A stretch of DNA of 64,000 nt from Ciceribacter ferrooxidans (GCF_004137355.1 NZ_SDVB01000101.1:1-64000), one strand, 5' to 3'; positions 1 through 8,873 are shown, counted from the first letter of the stretch. Numbers and translations are program-made. Notes: generated by a model from the sequence alone, not told the origin.

Positions 1-168
1 TGTTCGCTCGCCCAGCCAGACAGCCGCGCCTTCTACGCCCGTAAACGCCGCGAGGGCAAACGCCATCATCAGGCCGTCATCGCTCTGGCCAGACGTCGCA
101 TCAACGTTCTGTGGGCCATGCTGCAAACTCGCTCCACCTTCCAGGCCAGCTTCAAAGTTGCCGCTTGA
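1..168 (+). CDS. IS110-family transposase, C-terminal part (cut by window start)
   Basis: An open frame runs from base 1 to a TGA at 166-168 and gives 55 residues. It is basic and contains FYARKRREGKRHHQAV followed by ALARRRINVLWAML. That pattern is typical of the extreme C terminus of IS110/IS1111 transposases, just after the Transposase_20 domain. These DEDD enzymes move IS elements that usually lack long terminal inverted repeats, so the IS end cannot be placed from this sequence; it must lie between the stop and the GntR gene at about 273. Whether the rest of the gene is intact cannot be seen. Family assignment rests on this short tail only. Confidence 0.7.
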   Translation, partial: CSLAQPDSRAFYARKRREGKRHHQAVIALARRRINVLWAMLQTRSTFQASFKVAA

Positions 169-242
169 CGAACGCATTAGGCTGCCTCTTGTCTGGTCTT
201 TCATCTTGCCGGTTGACTCATCGGCGTGAACGCGAAATGCTA

Positions 243-256
243 TGATGTCAGACCAA
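243..256. promoter_or_regulatory. candidate operator of the adjacent GntR/FadR-type regulator
   Basis: The site contains the palindromic core GTCAGAC and reads TTGGTCTGACATCA on the minus strand. FadR-subfamily regulators usually bind TGGTCnGACCA-like or TnGTnnnACnA-like sites, so one arm fits well and the other is degenerate. It lies 17-30 bp upstream of the likely ATG of the regulator, where binding would give autoregulation of the whole operon. A single imperfect site; moderate to low confidence. Confidence 0.35.
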
Positions 257-272
257 TTTGAAGCCGACATCA

Positions 273-992
273 ATGACCATGCCGAATGCCAAACCACTGA
301 TCGCTCCCCTTCCGCCGATGGACCGCGCCCGGCAGGTGACGGAATCGCTCGCCCGCTACATCGATCAGGCGCGCCTTGCCGCCGGTGACAGGCTGCCCGC
401 TGAACGGGAGCTCATGGCGGCGCTTGGCGTCGGCCGCTCGACGATCCGCGAGGTGATCCGCCATTTCCAGGCGCTCGGCGTCATGGAGACCCGCAAGGGC
501 AGCGGCACCTACCTTCTGAAGCCGATCACATCTGCCACGATCCACATGCCGCTCTCGGTCGAAACCGCGAGCGTGCGCGACGCCCTGCTGCAGACGCTCG
601 AAGTACGACGCGGCATCGAATGCGAGGCCTGCATGGTGGCGGCCCGGCGCCGGACGGCAGAAGACATCGTCAACATGGAAGCCAAGCTCGATGAGATGGA
701 ACGGGTCCATCTTCTCAAGGGAACCGCCGGCGAGGAGGACCTCGCCTTTCATCTGGCGATCTACGACGCCACCCACAATCCGCTGTTCCGCCAATTGCTC
801 GAACAGATGCGCGAAGCCTTCGAGCGCTTCTGGGAAAAGCCCTTCGACCGTCCGGACTTCGCCCGGCGATCCTTTCCATACCACCGCACGCTGTTCAACG
901 CGATCGTCGCTCAGGACACCGAGGCCGCACGACGCGAGACCCTGAAGATCCTCGACGTCGTCGAGGAAGACATCAAGGAAATGTCCAAATGA
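273..992 (+). CDS. GntR-family (FadR/FCD subfamily) transcriptional regulator
   Basis: A 239-residue regulator. The N-terminal winged helix has the GntR signature (GDRLPAERELMAALGVGRST, then IREVIRHFQALGVM and KGSGTYL). The C-terminal half is an all-helical FCD ligand domain with RRGIECEACMVAARR, DLAFHLAIYDATHN and YHRTLFNAIVAQD; the Asp and His residues of such domains commonly bind a metal and a carboxylate or sugar-acid ligand. The open frame extends back to a TTG at 258, but the ATG at 273 (or 279) is more natural; no strong ribosome-binding site decides between them. Its stop overlaps the start of the next gene by 4 bp (ATGA), so it is translationally coupled to the lyase and probably controls the downstream ABC operon. 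Confidence 0.88.
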   Translation: MTMPNAKPLIAPLPPMDRARQVTESLARYIDQARLAAGDRLPAERELMAALGVGRSTIREVIRHFQALGVMETRKGSGTYLLKPITSATIHMPLSVETASVRDALLQTLEVRRGIECEACMVAARRRTAEDIVNMEAKLDEMERVHLLKGTAGEEDLAFHLAIYDATHNPLFRQLLEQMREAFERFWEKPFDRPDFARRSFPYHRTLFNAIVAQDTEAARRETLKILDVVEEDIKEMSK

Positions 993-2161
993 TCAACGGC
1001 CCGGATCCGTTCGACCACGCCTCCCTGATCGTCGCCCACGATGACAGCAACGCTTTCGAAGCCGTCGTGCCACCGATCGTCCAGACCTCCCTCTTCACCT
1101 TCGAGACCGTCGACGAGATGGTCGCGACCTATCGCGGCGAGAAGAACCGCCCGGTCTATTCGCGCGGGCTCAACCCGACGGTCCGCCATTTCGAGGAAAT
1201 GCTGGCGAAGCTCGAAGGCGGCGAGGACGCGCTCGGTTTCGGAAGCGGCATGGCAGCGATCTCCTCCACAGTGCTCACCTTCGTGGAGCCGGGCGACCGC
1301 ATCGTCGCGGTGAAACATCTCTACCCGGACGCATTCCGTCTCTTCGGAACGCTCCTGAAGCGCATGAAGATCGAAGTGACCTATGTCAACGGCACCGACG
1401 AGGAGGCCGTCGAGAAGGCGATGCCGGGGGCGAAGCTCTTCTACATGGAGAGCCCTACCAGCTGGATCATGGAAACCCATGACGTCGCCGCACTCGCGGC
1501 GATCGCGAGGAGACACGGCGTCCTGACCGTCATCGACAACAGCTGGGCGAGCCCCGTCTTCCAGCGCCCGCTCTCGCTCGGCGTCGATCTCGTGCTGCAC
1601 TCGGCCTCCAAATATCTGGGCGGCCACAGCGATGTCGTCGCCGGCGTCGTCACCGGTCCGAAGGCGCTCGTCGACCGCATCCGCAGCGAGAGCCTCCCCT
1701 ATCTCGGCGGCAAGATGTCTCCCTTCGACGCGTGGCTGCTGATCCGCGGGCTCCGGACGCTGCCGATCCGCATGAAGGCGCACGAGGCGGCAGGCCTCGA
1801 GATCGCACGGCGATTGAAGGCGCTTCCCGAGGTCGAGCAGGTCAATCATCCGGGCCTTGCCAACCAGCTGCCGCCGGGGCTCTCCGGCACCTCGGGCCTC
1901 TTCTCCTTCGTCTTTCGTGAAGGTGTCGACATCCGCGCCTTCGCCGACCGTCTCGAACTCTTCAAGCTCGGCGTGAGCTGGGGCGGACACGAAAGCTTGA
2001 TCGTCCCGGGCGAGGTCGTGCTGCAGCAGAAGGCCCAACCGAATTCCGCGCATGCCTTCGGCATGAACCCGCGGTCCGTGCGTCTCCATGTCGGCCTCGA
2101 AGGAACAGAGGCCCTGTGGAGTGACCTGGAGACGGCGATCAACGCCGCTCGCAAGACCTGA
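989..2161 (+). CDS. PLP-dependent trans-sulfuration enzyme, cystathionine beta-lyase-like
   Basis: A 390-residue Cys/Met-metabolism PLP enzyme (fold type I), normal length for MetC/MetB relatives. Visible landmarks are Y57-S-R59 (phosphate-binding residues donated by the neighbouring subunit), the glycine-rich FGSGMAAIS segment near 84-92, D183 in VIDNSWASP contacting the pyridine nitrogen, and the Schiff-base lysine K208 in HSASKYLGGHSD. The segment usually written LYGGTY is LYPDAF here (111-116), so substrate preference may differ from true cystathionine beta-lyases. The enzyme would cleave a C-S (or C-O/C-N) bond of an amino acid. It is coupled by ATGA to the GntR gene and lies 32 bp before an ABC binding-protein gene. 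That context is odd for methionine synthesis and suggests breakdown of an imported compound. Exact reaction unknown. Confidence 0.85.
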   Translation: MINGPDPFDHASLIVAHDDSNAFEAVVPPIVQTSLFTFETVDEMVATYRGEKNRPVYSRGLNPTVRHFEEMLAKLEGGEDALGFGSGMAAISSTVLTFVEPGDRIVAVKHLYPDAFRLFGTLLKRMKIEVTYVNGTDEEAVEKAMPGAKLFYMESPTSWIMETHDVAALAAIARRHGVLTVIDNSWASPVFQRPLSLGVDLVLHSASKYLGGHSDVVAGVVTGPKALVDRIRSESLPYLGGKMSPFDAWLLIRGLRTLPIRMKAHEAAGLEIARRLKALPEVEQVNHPGLANQLPPGLSGTSGLFSFVFREGVDIRAFADRLELFKLGVSWGGHESLIVPGEVVLQQKAQPNSAHAFGMNPRSVRLHVGLEGTEALWSDLETAINAARKT

Positions 2162-2193
2162 CTTGCCGATCAACCCAAAAACAAAAAGGGGGA

Positions 2194-3462
2194 ATGACCA
2201 TGAAGACACTTCTGACAGCTGCCCTGATGAGCGCCCTGATGGCGGGTACGGCACTTGCCGACACCACGCTGAAGCTCGTGGAGGTCATTACCAGTCCAGA
2301 ACGTACCGACACCCTGCAATCCATCGTTTCGAAATTCGAATCCGCCAATCCCGGCACCAAGGTCGAGATCATCTCGCTGCCCTGGGGCGAGGCCTTCCAG
2401 AAGTTCGCCACCATGGTTTCGGCCGGCGAAATCCCGGACGTCATGGAAATGCCGGACACCTGGCTCTCGCTCTATGCCAACAACGGCATGATCGAGAGTC
2501 TCGAACCCTACCTGAAGGAATGGGACCAGACCGCCGACCTCTCCGACCGCGCCCTGGAGCTCGGCCGCGACGTCAACGACACGGCCTACATGCTGCCCTA
2601 CGGCTTCTATCTGCGCGCCATGTTCTACAACAAGAAGCTGCTTGCGGAGGCGGGCGTCTCCGAACCGCCGAAGACGATGGACGAGTTCGCCGAAGCGGCA
2701 AAGAAGGTCTCTGCCCTTCCCGGCAAGTACGGCTACTGCCTTCGCGGCGGGCCGGGCGGCTTGAACGGCTGGGTGATGTTCGGCGCCTCCATGGCCGGCG
2801 ACAACACCTTCTTCACCGAGGACGGCACCTCGACCTTCAACTCCGAAGGCTGGGTAAAGGGTCTCACCTGGCTCATCGACCTCTACAAAAACGGCTACGC
2901 ACCGAAGGACAGCGTCAACTGGGGTTTCAACGAGATCGTCGCCGGCTTCTACAGCGGCACCTGTGCCTTCCTGGACCAGGATCCGGACGCCCTCATCGCG
3001 ATCGCCCAGCACATGAATGCCGACGACTACGGCGTCATGACGATGCCGAAGGGACCGGACGGCAAGACCTTCCCGACTATCGGCTACGCTGGCTGGTCGA
3101 TGATGTCGGCGAGCGAAAACAAGGATCTCGCCTGGAAGCTGATCGCGACGCTCGAAGGCAGGGAGGGCAATATCGAGTGGAACAAGCGGACCGGTGCCCT
3201 GCCGGCGCTCAAGTCCGCCGAGAAAGACCCCTTCTATTCGAGCCCGCAGTTCAAGGGGTGGTTCGAGGAGCTTTCCGACAAGGACGCGGTCCCGACCGTC
3301 ATGCCGACGCATCTGGAAGAGTTCGCCTTCTTCAAGGACTCGCTGGTGATCAAGACCTCGCAGCAGGCACTCCTCGGTGACATCACCCCGCAGGAACTGG
3401 CGGACCAGTGGGCCGACTACCTGACCAAGGCGCAGCAGAAGCACTTGGCGAAGTCGAAGTAG
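2194..3462 (+). CDS. ABC transporter substrate-binding protein, carbohydrate type (SBP family 1)
   Basis: A 422-residue periplasmic binding protein. The first about 22 residues form a Sec signal peptide (short basic start, hydrophobic LLTAALMSALMAG, AxA-type cut after TALA). The mature part begins DTTLKLVEVIT and contains features of family-1 (maltose-type) binding proteins: FESANPGTKVEI, GEIPDVMEM, GFYLRAMFYNKKLL and a C-terminal helix-rich region. A strong GGGGG Shine-Dalgarno tract sits about 6 bp ahead of ATG 2194; a second ATG two codons later is possible. It is followed by a 246-bp gap with strong stem-loops before the permease genes. Such an arrangement commonly lets the binding protein be made in excess over the membrane subunits. 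Substrate not identifiable by eye. Confidence 0.9.
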   Translation: MTMKTLLTAALMSALMAGTALADTTLKLVEVITSPERTDTLQSIVSKFESANPGTKVEIISLPWGEAFQKFATMVSAGEIPDVMEMPDTWLSLYANNGMIESLEPYLKEWDQTADLSDRALELGRDVNDTAYMLPYGFYLRAMFYNKKLLAEAGVSEPPKTMDEFAEAAKKVSALPGKYGYCLRGGPGGLNGWVMFGASMAGDNTFFTEDGTSTFNSEGWVKGLTWLIDLYKNGYAPKDSVNWGFNEIVAGFYSGTCAFLDQDPDALIAIAQHMNADDYGVMTMPKGPDGKTFPTIGYAGWSMMSASENKDLAWKLIATLEGREGNIEWNKRTGALPALKSAEKDPFYSSPQFKGWFEELSDKDAVPTVMPTHLEEFAFFKDSLVIKTSQQALLGDITPQELADQWADYLTKAQQKHLAKSK

Positions 3463-3485
3463 TGGTTGGACAGCCTCCTCTCCCC

Positions 3486-3586
3486 AACCCCTCCCCACAA
3501 GGGGGAGGGGTTTGGTCGCGAGACCGTCGCGTCCCGATGTCCGGGTGGAGGTCGTGCCACTACCTCTCCCCCTTGTGGGGGAGATG
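3486..3586. repeat. inverted pair of Rhizobiales-type intergenic palindromes
   Basis: Two stem-loops share the same core in opposite orientation. The first has arms CCCCTCCCC (3488-3496) and GGGGAGGGG (3502-3510) around ACAAG. The second has arms TCTCCCCC (3565-3572) and GGGGGAGA (3577-3584) around TTGT. Read on the minus strand, the second becomes CTCCCCC-ACAA-GGGGGAG, matching the first, so the element is one module present as an inverted pair. Palindromes of this kind are common between genes in rhizobia. Here it lies inside a transport operon, between the binding-protein and permease genes, where the RNA hairpins could protect the upstream message from 3' exonucleases. Confidence 0.75.
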
Positions 3587-3708
3587 CCGGCAGGCAGAGG
3601 GGGAATTCTCCTGCTCCGCCTCCCGAGATGAGTGAACACCAAGCAGAACCGATCAGGCAGGGCTTTGCCTGTTCCCTGTGATCAGCTACCCCGAACGGAA
3701 CGCCGCCG

Positions 3709-4632
3709 ATGACCCCGCCTGCCCGCGCCGATGACCGGAGATCGCTGACCAAGCGAATGGCCGATGCGTCAGAACCCTATCTCTACAGCGCGCCGGCGCT
3801 CGTCCTGATCGTCGCCGTCATGCTGGTGCCGCTGGTGCTCGGCATTTCCTATGCCTTCCGCGACATCCAGCTGCTCAATCCGTTTTCGGGCGGCTTCATC
3901 GGGCTCGACCACTTCCGCGCGCTCGGCCAGGACCAGGATTTCTACCGGGCGCTGGAAAACACGCTCTGGTGGACCGGCGCGTCCGTCGCCCTGCAATTCG
4001 TCTTCGGCCTGATCCTCGCCCTCCTCCTCGACAAGCCCTTCTACGGTCGCGGGCTGGCGCAGGCGCTCGTCTTCCTGCCCTGGGCAGTGCCCAGCTTTCT
4101 CGCCGGTCTCAACTGGGCGTGGCTGTTCAATCCGGTGATAGGCCCCCTGCCCCACTGGCTTTATGCGCTCGGCATTCTTGCCGAACCCAACAATATCCTC
4201 GCCGACCCGACGCTCGCGATGTGGGGACCGATCGCCGCCAATGTATGGTGGGGGATCCCCTTCTTCGCCATCACGCTTCTTGCCGCGCTGCAGGCTATTC
4301 CGCGCGATCTTTACGAGGCCGCCGCCATCGACGGTGCCGGACCGGTCCAGCGCTTCCTGTCGATTACACTGCCGTTCCTCGCACCGACCATCGCCATCAC
4401 GGTCCTGCTGCGCACCGTATGGGTCTCGAACTTCGCCGACCTCATCATCGTCATGACCAATGGCGGGCCGGCCGACCGGACCCAGATCGTCGCCTCCTAC
4501 ATCTTCACCCAGGCCTTCAAGCGGCTCGACTTCGGCTATGCCTCGGCGATTGCGCTGGTGCTGCTCGTGCTGCTGCTCGCCTATTCCATGCTGATCGTGC
4601 TGCTTCGCCAGTCGCTCCTGAACAAGGGCTGA
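3709..4632 (+). CDS. ABC sugar transporter permease (MalF-like)
   Basis: A 307-residue inner-membrane protein with about six hydrophobic segments, beginning with LVLIVAVMLVPLVLGISYAF near residues 29-48. Before the fifth segment is the EAA loop that docks on the ATPase: DLYEAAAIDGAGPVQRFLSI, followed by TLPFLAPTI. The hydrophilic N terminus (DDRRSLTKRM) is cytoplasmic. It follows the palindromic repeat and is separated by 4 bp from the second permease gene; together with the ATPase at 5482 these make a complete CUT1-type carbohydrate importer. Confidence 0.9.
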   Translation: MTPPARADDRRSLTKRMADASEPYLYSAPALVLIVAVMLVPLVLGISYAFRDIQLLNPFSGGFIGLDHFRALGQDQDFYRALENTLWWTGASVALQFVFGLILALLLDKPFYGRGLAQALVFLPWAVPSFLAGLNWAWLFNPVIGPLPHWLYALGILAEPNNILADPTLAMWGPIAANVWWGIPFFAITLLAALQAIPRDLYEAAAIDGAGPVQRFLSITLPFLAPTIAITVLLRTVWVSNFADLIIVMTNGGPADRTQIVASYIFTQAFKRLDFGYASAIALVLLVLLLAYSMLIVLLRQSLLNKG

Positions 4633-4636
4633 GACC

Positions 4637-5470
4637 ATGAGGCCATCCCGCATTCTCCTGACCGTCGCCCATCGTCTCGCGATTCTCTGCTATGTCGCCG
4701 TCGCGCTCTTTCCGCTGTTCTGGCTCCTGAAGGTGTCAGTGACACCCAACCGCCTGCTCTACAGTGAGGGCGTGCGCATGTGGCCGTCCGAGATGACCCT
4801 CGAACATTTCACCTTCGTGATCGCCCACAGCGCCTTTCCGACCTTCTTCAAGAACAGCCTCGTCGTCTCCGGCGCTACCGCGCTCGTCGTCACCGTGCTC
4901 GCCTCCCTCTCCGGCTACGCGCTGTCCCGTTTTTCCTTCCGGGCGAAGTACTGGATCGTCGCGCTGATGCTCCTCACCCAGATGTTTCCATTGGTCATGC
5001 TGGTCGCGCCGATCTTCAAGATGCTGTCGCCGCTCGGCCTGACCAACAGCCTCACCGGTCTCGTCATTGTCTACTCCGCCTTCAACGTCCCCTTCGCGAC
5101 CTTCCTGATGCAGTCCTTCTTCGACGGCATCCCGAAGGATCTGGAAGAAGCCGCCATGATCGACGGCGCCACCCAGTTCGTCGCTTTCCGGCAGATCATC
5201 CTGCCGCTCACCCTGCCCGGCATCGCCGCCACCCTCGGCTTCGTCTTCACCGCCGCCTGGAGCGAGCTGCTCTTCGCGCTGATGCTGATCTCCGGCAATG
5301 ACGCGGCGACGTTTCCGGTCGGGCTCCTGTCCTTCGTCTCCAAGTTCTCGGTGGATTTCGGGCAGATGATGGCGGCGGGCGTGCTCGCTCTCATCCCGGC
5401 CTGCCTCTTCTTCCTCCTCATCCAGCGCTATCTCGTGCAGGGCCTGACGGCCGGCGCGGTCAAAGGCTGA
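4637..5470 (+). CDS. ABC sugar transporter permease (MalG-like)
   Basis: A 277-residue partner permease with six predicted membrane spans, starting with AILCYVAVALFPLFWLL. The EAA loop is LEEAAMIDGATQFVAFRQII followed by LPLTLPGIA, and the C terminus LVQGLTAGAVKG is the standard ending of MalG-type subunits (QGLTAGAVKG). It lies 4 bp after the MalF-like gene and 11 bp before the ATPase gene, so it is clearly part of the same transcript. It forms the heterodimeric channel with the product of the previous gene. Confidence 0.9.
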   Translation: MRPSRILLTVAHRLAILCYVAVALFPLFWLLKVSVTPNRLLYSEGVRMWPSEMTLEHFTFVIAHSAFPTFFKNSLVVSGATALVVTVLASLSGYALSRFSFRAKYWIVALMLLTQMFPLVMLVAPIFKMLSPLGLTNSLTGLVIVYSAFNVPFATFLMQSFFDGIPKDLEEAAMIDGATQFVAFRQIILPLTLPGIAATLGFVFTAAWSELLFALMLISGNDAATFPVGLLSFVSKFSVDFGQMMAAGVLALIPACLFFLLIQRYLVQGLTAGAVKG

Positions 5471-5481
5471 AAGGGTTACCC

Positions 5482-6549
5482 ATGGCTTCCATCGATATAT
5501 CCGGCGTCAAGAAGAGCTACGGCCACTTTCCGGTCCTGCACGGTGTGGACCTCTCGATCCGGAATGGCGAGTTCATCGTTCTGGTCGGTCCCTCCGGCTG
5601 CGGAAAGTCCACGCTCCTGCGCATGATCGCCGGGCTGGAAGAGGTAACCTCGGGGGAAATCCGCATCGCGGAGAAGCGGGTAAACGAGCTGGCGCCGAAG
5701 GACCGCGACATCGCCATGGTGTTCCAGTCCTATGCGCTCTATCCCCACATGTCGGTCGCCGAGAACATGAGCTACAGCCTGAGGCTTCGGAAGACCGCAA
5801 AGGACAAGATCACGCGCGTGGTCGCGGATGCGGCAGCCAAGCTCGGTCTCGACCCCCTGCTCGCGCGCCGCCCGAAGGCGCTTTCCGGCGGCCAGCGCCA
5901 GCGTGTCGCCATGGGCCGGGCGATCGTCCGCCAGCCGAAGGCTTTTCTCTTCGACGAGCCTCTCTCCAACCTCGACGCGCGTCTGCGCGAACAGATGCGT
6001 GCCGAAATCAAGAAGCTGCATGGCGAACTCGGCGCCACCTCGATCTACGTGACCCACGACCAGATCGAGGCCATGACGCTTGCCGACCGCATCGTCGCCA
6101 TGCATGGCGGCGTCGTCCAGCAGGTGGGCTCCCCGCTCGATCTATACGACCGCCCGGCCAATCTCTTCGTCGCAGGATTCATCGGTTCGCCGGGGATGAA
6201 CTTCATGAAAGGCCGCTACATGAGCGGCGGCAACACCACCGCCGTGCTGCTCGCCGACGGCTCTCCCGTCGCGGTCGAGCCGAGAGGCGGGCTTGAAAAC
6301 GGCACCGAAGTAACCCTCGGCATCCGCCCGGAGCATGTGGCAATCTCCGCAATGGGCGCCATCGAGGCCGATCTCGATCTTGTCGAACCGACGGGCTTCG
6401 GCATCATCATGCATCTCTCGCTGCATGGCCTGCCGTTCAAGATCTTCACCACCGACCGCTCGGTCCTCGGCAGCGGTTCGAAGGTCCGCGCCGACTTTCC
6501 GAAAGACCGCCTGCATATCTTCGACGCCGAGGGCAATCGGGTGGATTGA
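5482..6549 (+). CDS. ABC transporter ATP-binding protein (UgpC/MsmK/MalK-like)
   Basis: A 355-residue ATPase that powers the importer. Walker A is GPSGCGKST (36-44), the Q-loop is [11 protein letters not shown], the ABC signature is [14 protein letters not shown], Walker B is [16 protein letters not shown] and the switch histidine is in [10 protein letters not shown]. About 120 C-terminal residues form the OB-like MOI/TOBE regulatory domain typical of this family (LGIRPEHVAI). In many bacteria one ATPase of this type serves several importers, so sharing with other systems is possible. It is the last gene of the operon; a perfect hairpin lies about 65 bp downstream. Confidence 0.92.
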   Translation: MASIDISGVKKSYGHFPVLHGVDLSIRNGEFIVLVGPSGCGKSTLLRMIAGLEEVTSGEIRIAEKRVNELAPKDRDIAMVFQSYALYPHMSVAENMSYSLRLRKTAKDKITRVVADAAAKLGLDPLLARRPKALSGGQRQRVAMGRAIVRQPKAFLFDEPLSNLDARLREQMRAEIKKLHGELGATSIYVTHDQIEAMTLADRIVAMHGGVVQQVGSPLDLYDRPANLFVAGFIGSPGMNFMKGRYMSGGNTTAVLLADGSPVAVEPRGGLENGTEVTLGIRPEHVAISAMGAIEADLDLVEPTGFGIIMHLSLHGLPFKIFTTDRSVLGSGSKVRADFPKDRLHIFDAEGNRVD

Positions 6550-6614
6550 GCGTCATCCTCGCAAGGCAGCCGCGACAATACCGCCTTCGCCTGCGTCCGA
6601 GGTCCCGAACCCGA

Positions 6615-6644
6615 TCTCCCCGGCCGCTCGCACGGCCGGGGAGA
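6615..6644. terminator. strong hairpin between convergent genes, likely bidirectional terminator
   Basis: Twelve perfectly complementary bases (TCTCCCCGGCCG at 6615-6626 with CGGCCGGGGAGA at 6633-6644) flank a six-base loop CTCGCA. It sits between the stop of the ABC ATPase (6549, plus strand) and the stop of the molybdenum hydroxylase gene (6651, minus strand). No run of T follows on either strand, so it is not a textbook intrinsic terminator, but its position and stability fit transcript ending or 3'-end protection for both operons. Confidence 0.6.
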
Positions 6645-6650
6645 CAGGGA

Positions 6651-8870
6651 TCATGCATTGAGCGTCCTGGCAAAGGGCATGAGACGGATCCGCTTGCCGA
6701 GCGCCTTGTAGACGGCATTGGCGACCGCCGGACCGATCGGCGGAACACCCGGCTCACCGATCCCGGACGGAGGATTGGCGGAGGCGAGGATATGGACCTC
6801 CACCACCGGCATCGCGTCGATCCTGAGCGGCGTGTACATGTCGAAGTTGCCCTGGTCGACCTTGCCGGACGTCAGGGTAATCTCCTCGCCGAGAATGGCG
6901 CCGAGGCCGAACCCTATCCCGCCCTCGACCTGGGCGCGGACCTGATCCGGATTGACCGCCAGGCCGCAATCGACGGCGGCGACGACGCGTTCGACCTTGA
7001 TGCTGCCGTTGCCATCGGTCGAGACTTCCGCGATCTGCGCAACGACGGATCCGAAGCTTTCGGCCACCGCGACACCGCGGAAGCGACCTTCCGCAAGCGG
7101 CTTGGTCCATTCTGCCTTTTCAGCCGCGAGCTTCAGGACAACCGCGTGACGCGACTGCGGATCGAGCATCGAGAGGCGATACTCGACCGGATCGCGGCCC
7201 GCCGCCTCGGCGACTTCGTCGATGAAGGCTTCCGCCGCAAACGCGGTGTGGGTCGAGCCCACGGAACGCCACCAGAGGACGGGCACGCCGACCTCTGTCG
7301 TCGTCAGGCCGACCGTCTGGCTGGGAATGGCATAGGGCAGGTTGCTCGCCCCTTCGACCGAGGTGGGATCGACCCCGTTCTGAACCATGCCCTCGAACGC
7401 GGTCTTGGCCATGATCGATTGCCCGACCACATGGTCGCTCCAGGCGACGAGCTTGCCGTCACCATCGATCCCGGCCTTGAGCTTGTGCACATAGGCCGGG
7501 CGATAGCGGCCGGCCCGCATGTCGTCCTCTCGGGTCCACTGGACCTTGACGGGAGCCCGGAAGCCGAGCGCCTTGGCGACATAGACGGACTCGACGACCA
7601 CGTCGCCGTCGAAGACCGCGCGCCGGCCAAAACTGCCACCGCTCTTCATGACGTGCAGTTTCACCTTGTCCGGTGTCGTCCCGACGATCTGGCTGGCAAG
7701 CATCTGGTAGACATCGGGGAACTGGTGCCCGCCCCATATCTCCAGCGTCCCGTCCTCGTTCCGGCGCGCCACAGCGTTCAGCGGTTCCATCGCGGCATGG
7801 GCCAGATAGGGAAACTCGAAGGTCGCTTCGATGACCTTGGCCGCGCCGGCAAAGCCCGCCTCCGCGTCACCGTCCTTGCGCGCGACCGCCACTGGCGCCT
7901 TGTCCGCGAGGTCCCTGTACATCGCCATGATCTCGGAGCTGCTGCGCTTTTCGGCCGCCGTGTCGTCCCACACCACCTTGACGGCTTCCCGGCCCTTGAT
8001 CGCCGCCCACATGTGTTCGCCGACGACGGCGACGCCGCGCGGCGTCTCGACGACGTCCACGACACCCTTCACGGAACGCGCTGAGGCCGCATCAAAGGAC
8101 TTCACCTTGGCCCCGAACATTGGCGGGTGGATCATCACGGCCGTCAACATGCCCGGCAGCTTGACGTCGATCGTGTATTGTTCGGTTCCGTTCGCCTTCC
8201 GGGCACTGTCGAAGCGTTTCAGCTCGGCATTGCCGATCAGCTTCCAGTCACCCGGCTGCTTGAGTTTCACGTCGGTCGGCACCGGCATGGCTGCCGCCTT
8301 GGCGGCAAAGGCGCCGAAGCCGGCGGACTTGCCGGAGGGATGCGCGAGCACGCCGTTTGCGACCGTGATCTCCTCGGCTGGAACACCCCATTCGGACGCT
8401 GCAGCAGCCGTCAGCATGGCACGCGCCGTCGCGCCCGCCTTGCGGTAGCGCTCCCACGAGGTAGCCATGGATGTGGAGCCGCCCGTTCCCTGAATCGCGC
8501 CGCCGAAGGCGATGTTGCCGTAAGCCTTCACATTGCCTGCCACGCCGCGGACGTCGATCGACGACCAGTCTGCGTCGAGTTCCTCCGCGACGAGCGTCGC
8601 AAGCCCGTTATACGAGCCCTGCCCCATCTCGAACTGGGACGAGAGCACGACGACCTTGCCGTCGCTGTCGATCGTCAGATACGGGGTGAAGGCGGCCGCA
8701 TTGCCGCCATCCGTGGCGGCCTCGCCGGCAATGGCGGACGACGCTGCGACGAGTTGATAGCCGACGGCAAGACCGCCGCCCGCCGCCAGGGCTCCCAGCA
8801 TGAACTGCCGACGCGATGCCTGCATCTTTGCGACGGGAAGCGTGAGGTTCTGCATCAGTTTCGGGATCAT
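6651..8870 (-). CDS. Molybdenum hydroxylase large subunit (IorB / xanthine dehydrogenase family), Tat-exported
   Basis: A 739-residue molybdopterin-binding subunit. The N terminus carries a twin-arginine signal ([15 protein letters not shown]) followed by an Ala-rich hydrophobic stretch, so the enzyme is predicted to be exported folded to the periplasm. Cofactor-domain features include GGxFGRR ([12 protein letters not shown]), AHAAMEP and the C-terminal [20 protein letters not shown], which carries the glutamate expected at the molybdenum site. This architecture matches isoquinoline 1-oxidoreductase beta and related aldehyde or N-heterocycle hydroxylases. The small Fe-S subunit is encoded immediately upstream (4-bp gap). 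Some relatives also have a cytochrome c subunit to accept electrons; none is seen here. Substrate unknown. Confidence 0.88.
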   Translation of the reverse strand: MIPKLMQNLTLPVAKMQASRRQFMLGALAAGGGLAVGYQLVAASSAIAGEAATDGGNAAAFTPYLTIDSDGKVVVLSSQFEMGQGSYNGLATLVAEELDADWSSIDVRGVAGNVKAYGNIAFGGAIQGTGGSTSMATSWERYRKAGATARAMLTAAAASEWGVPAEEITVANGVLAHPSGKSAGFGAFAAKAAAMPVPTDVKLKQPGDWKLIGNAELKRFDSARKANGTEQYTIDVKLPGMLTAVMIHPPMFGAKVKSFDAASARSVKGVVDVVETPRGVAVVGEHMWAAIKGREAVKVVWDDTAAEKRSSSEIMAMYRDLADKAPVAVARKDGDAEAGFAGAAKVIEATFEFPYLAHAAMEPLNAVARRNEDGTLEIWGGHQFPDVYQMLASQIVGTTPDKVKLHVMKSGGSFGRRAVFDGDVVVESVYVAKALGFRAPVKVQWTREDDMRAGRYRPAYVHKLKAGIDGDGKLVAWSDHVVGQSIMAKTAFEGMVQNGVDPTSVEGASNLPYAIPSQTVGLTTTEVGVPVLWWRSVGSTHTAFAAEAFIDEVAEAAGRDPVEYRLSMLDPQSRHAVVLKLAAEKAEWTKPLAEGRFRGVAVAESFGSVVAQIAEVSTDGNGSIKVERVVAAVDCGLAVNPDQVRAQVEGGIGFGLGAILGEEITLTSGKVDQGNFDMYTPLRIDAMPVVEVHILASANPPSGIGEPGVPPIGPAVANAVYKALGKRIRLMPFARTLNA

Positions 8871-8873
8871 CGT

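Noticed and set aside
213-246. TTGACT and TATGAT as a sigma-70 promoter for the GntR gene
   Set aside because: Spacing is 22 bp, well outside the 16-18 bp range, so the pair is not called as a promoter.
258-272. TTG at 258 as the start of the GntR gene
   Set aside because: An ATG follows 15 bp later with the same domain content, and the TTG overlaps the candidate operator region without a ribosome-binding site.
2170-3642. 490-codon minus-strand frame opposite the first binding-protein gene
   Set aside because: Antisense shadow; the plus-strand frame has a signal peptide, strong Shine-Dalgarno and family motifs.
6546-8084. 512-codon plus-strand frame overlapping the molybdenum hydroxylase
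   Set aside because: Composition typical of antisense frames in GC-rich DNA and it runs through the 6615-6644 hairpin; the minus-strand gene is convincing.
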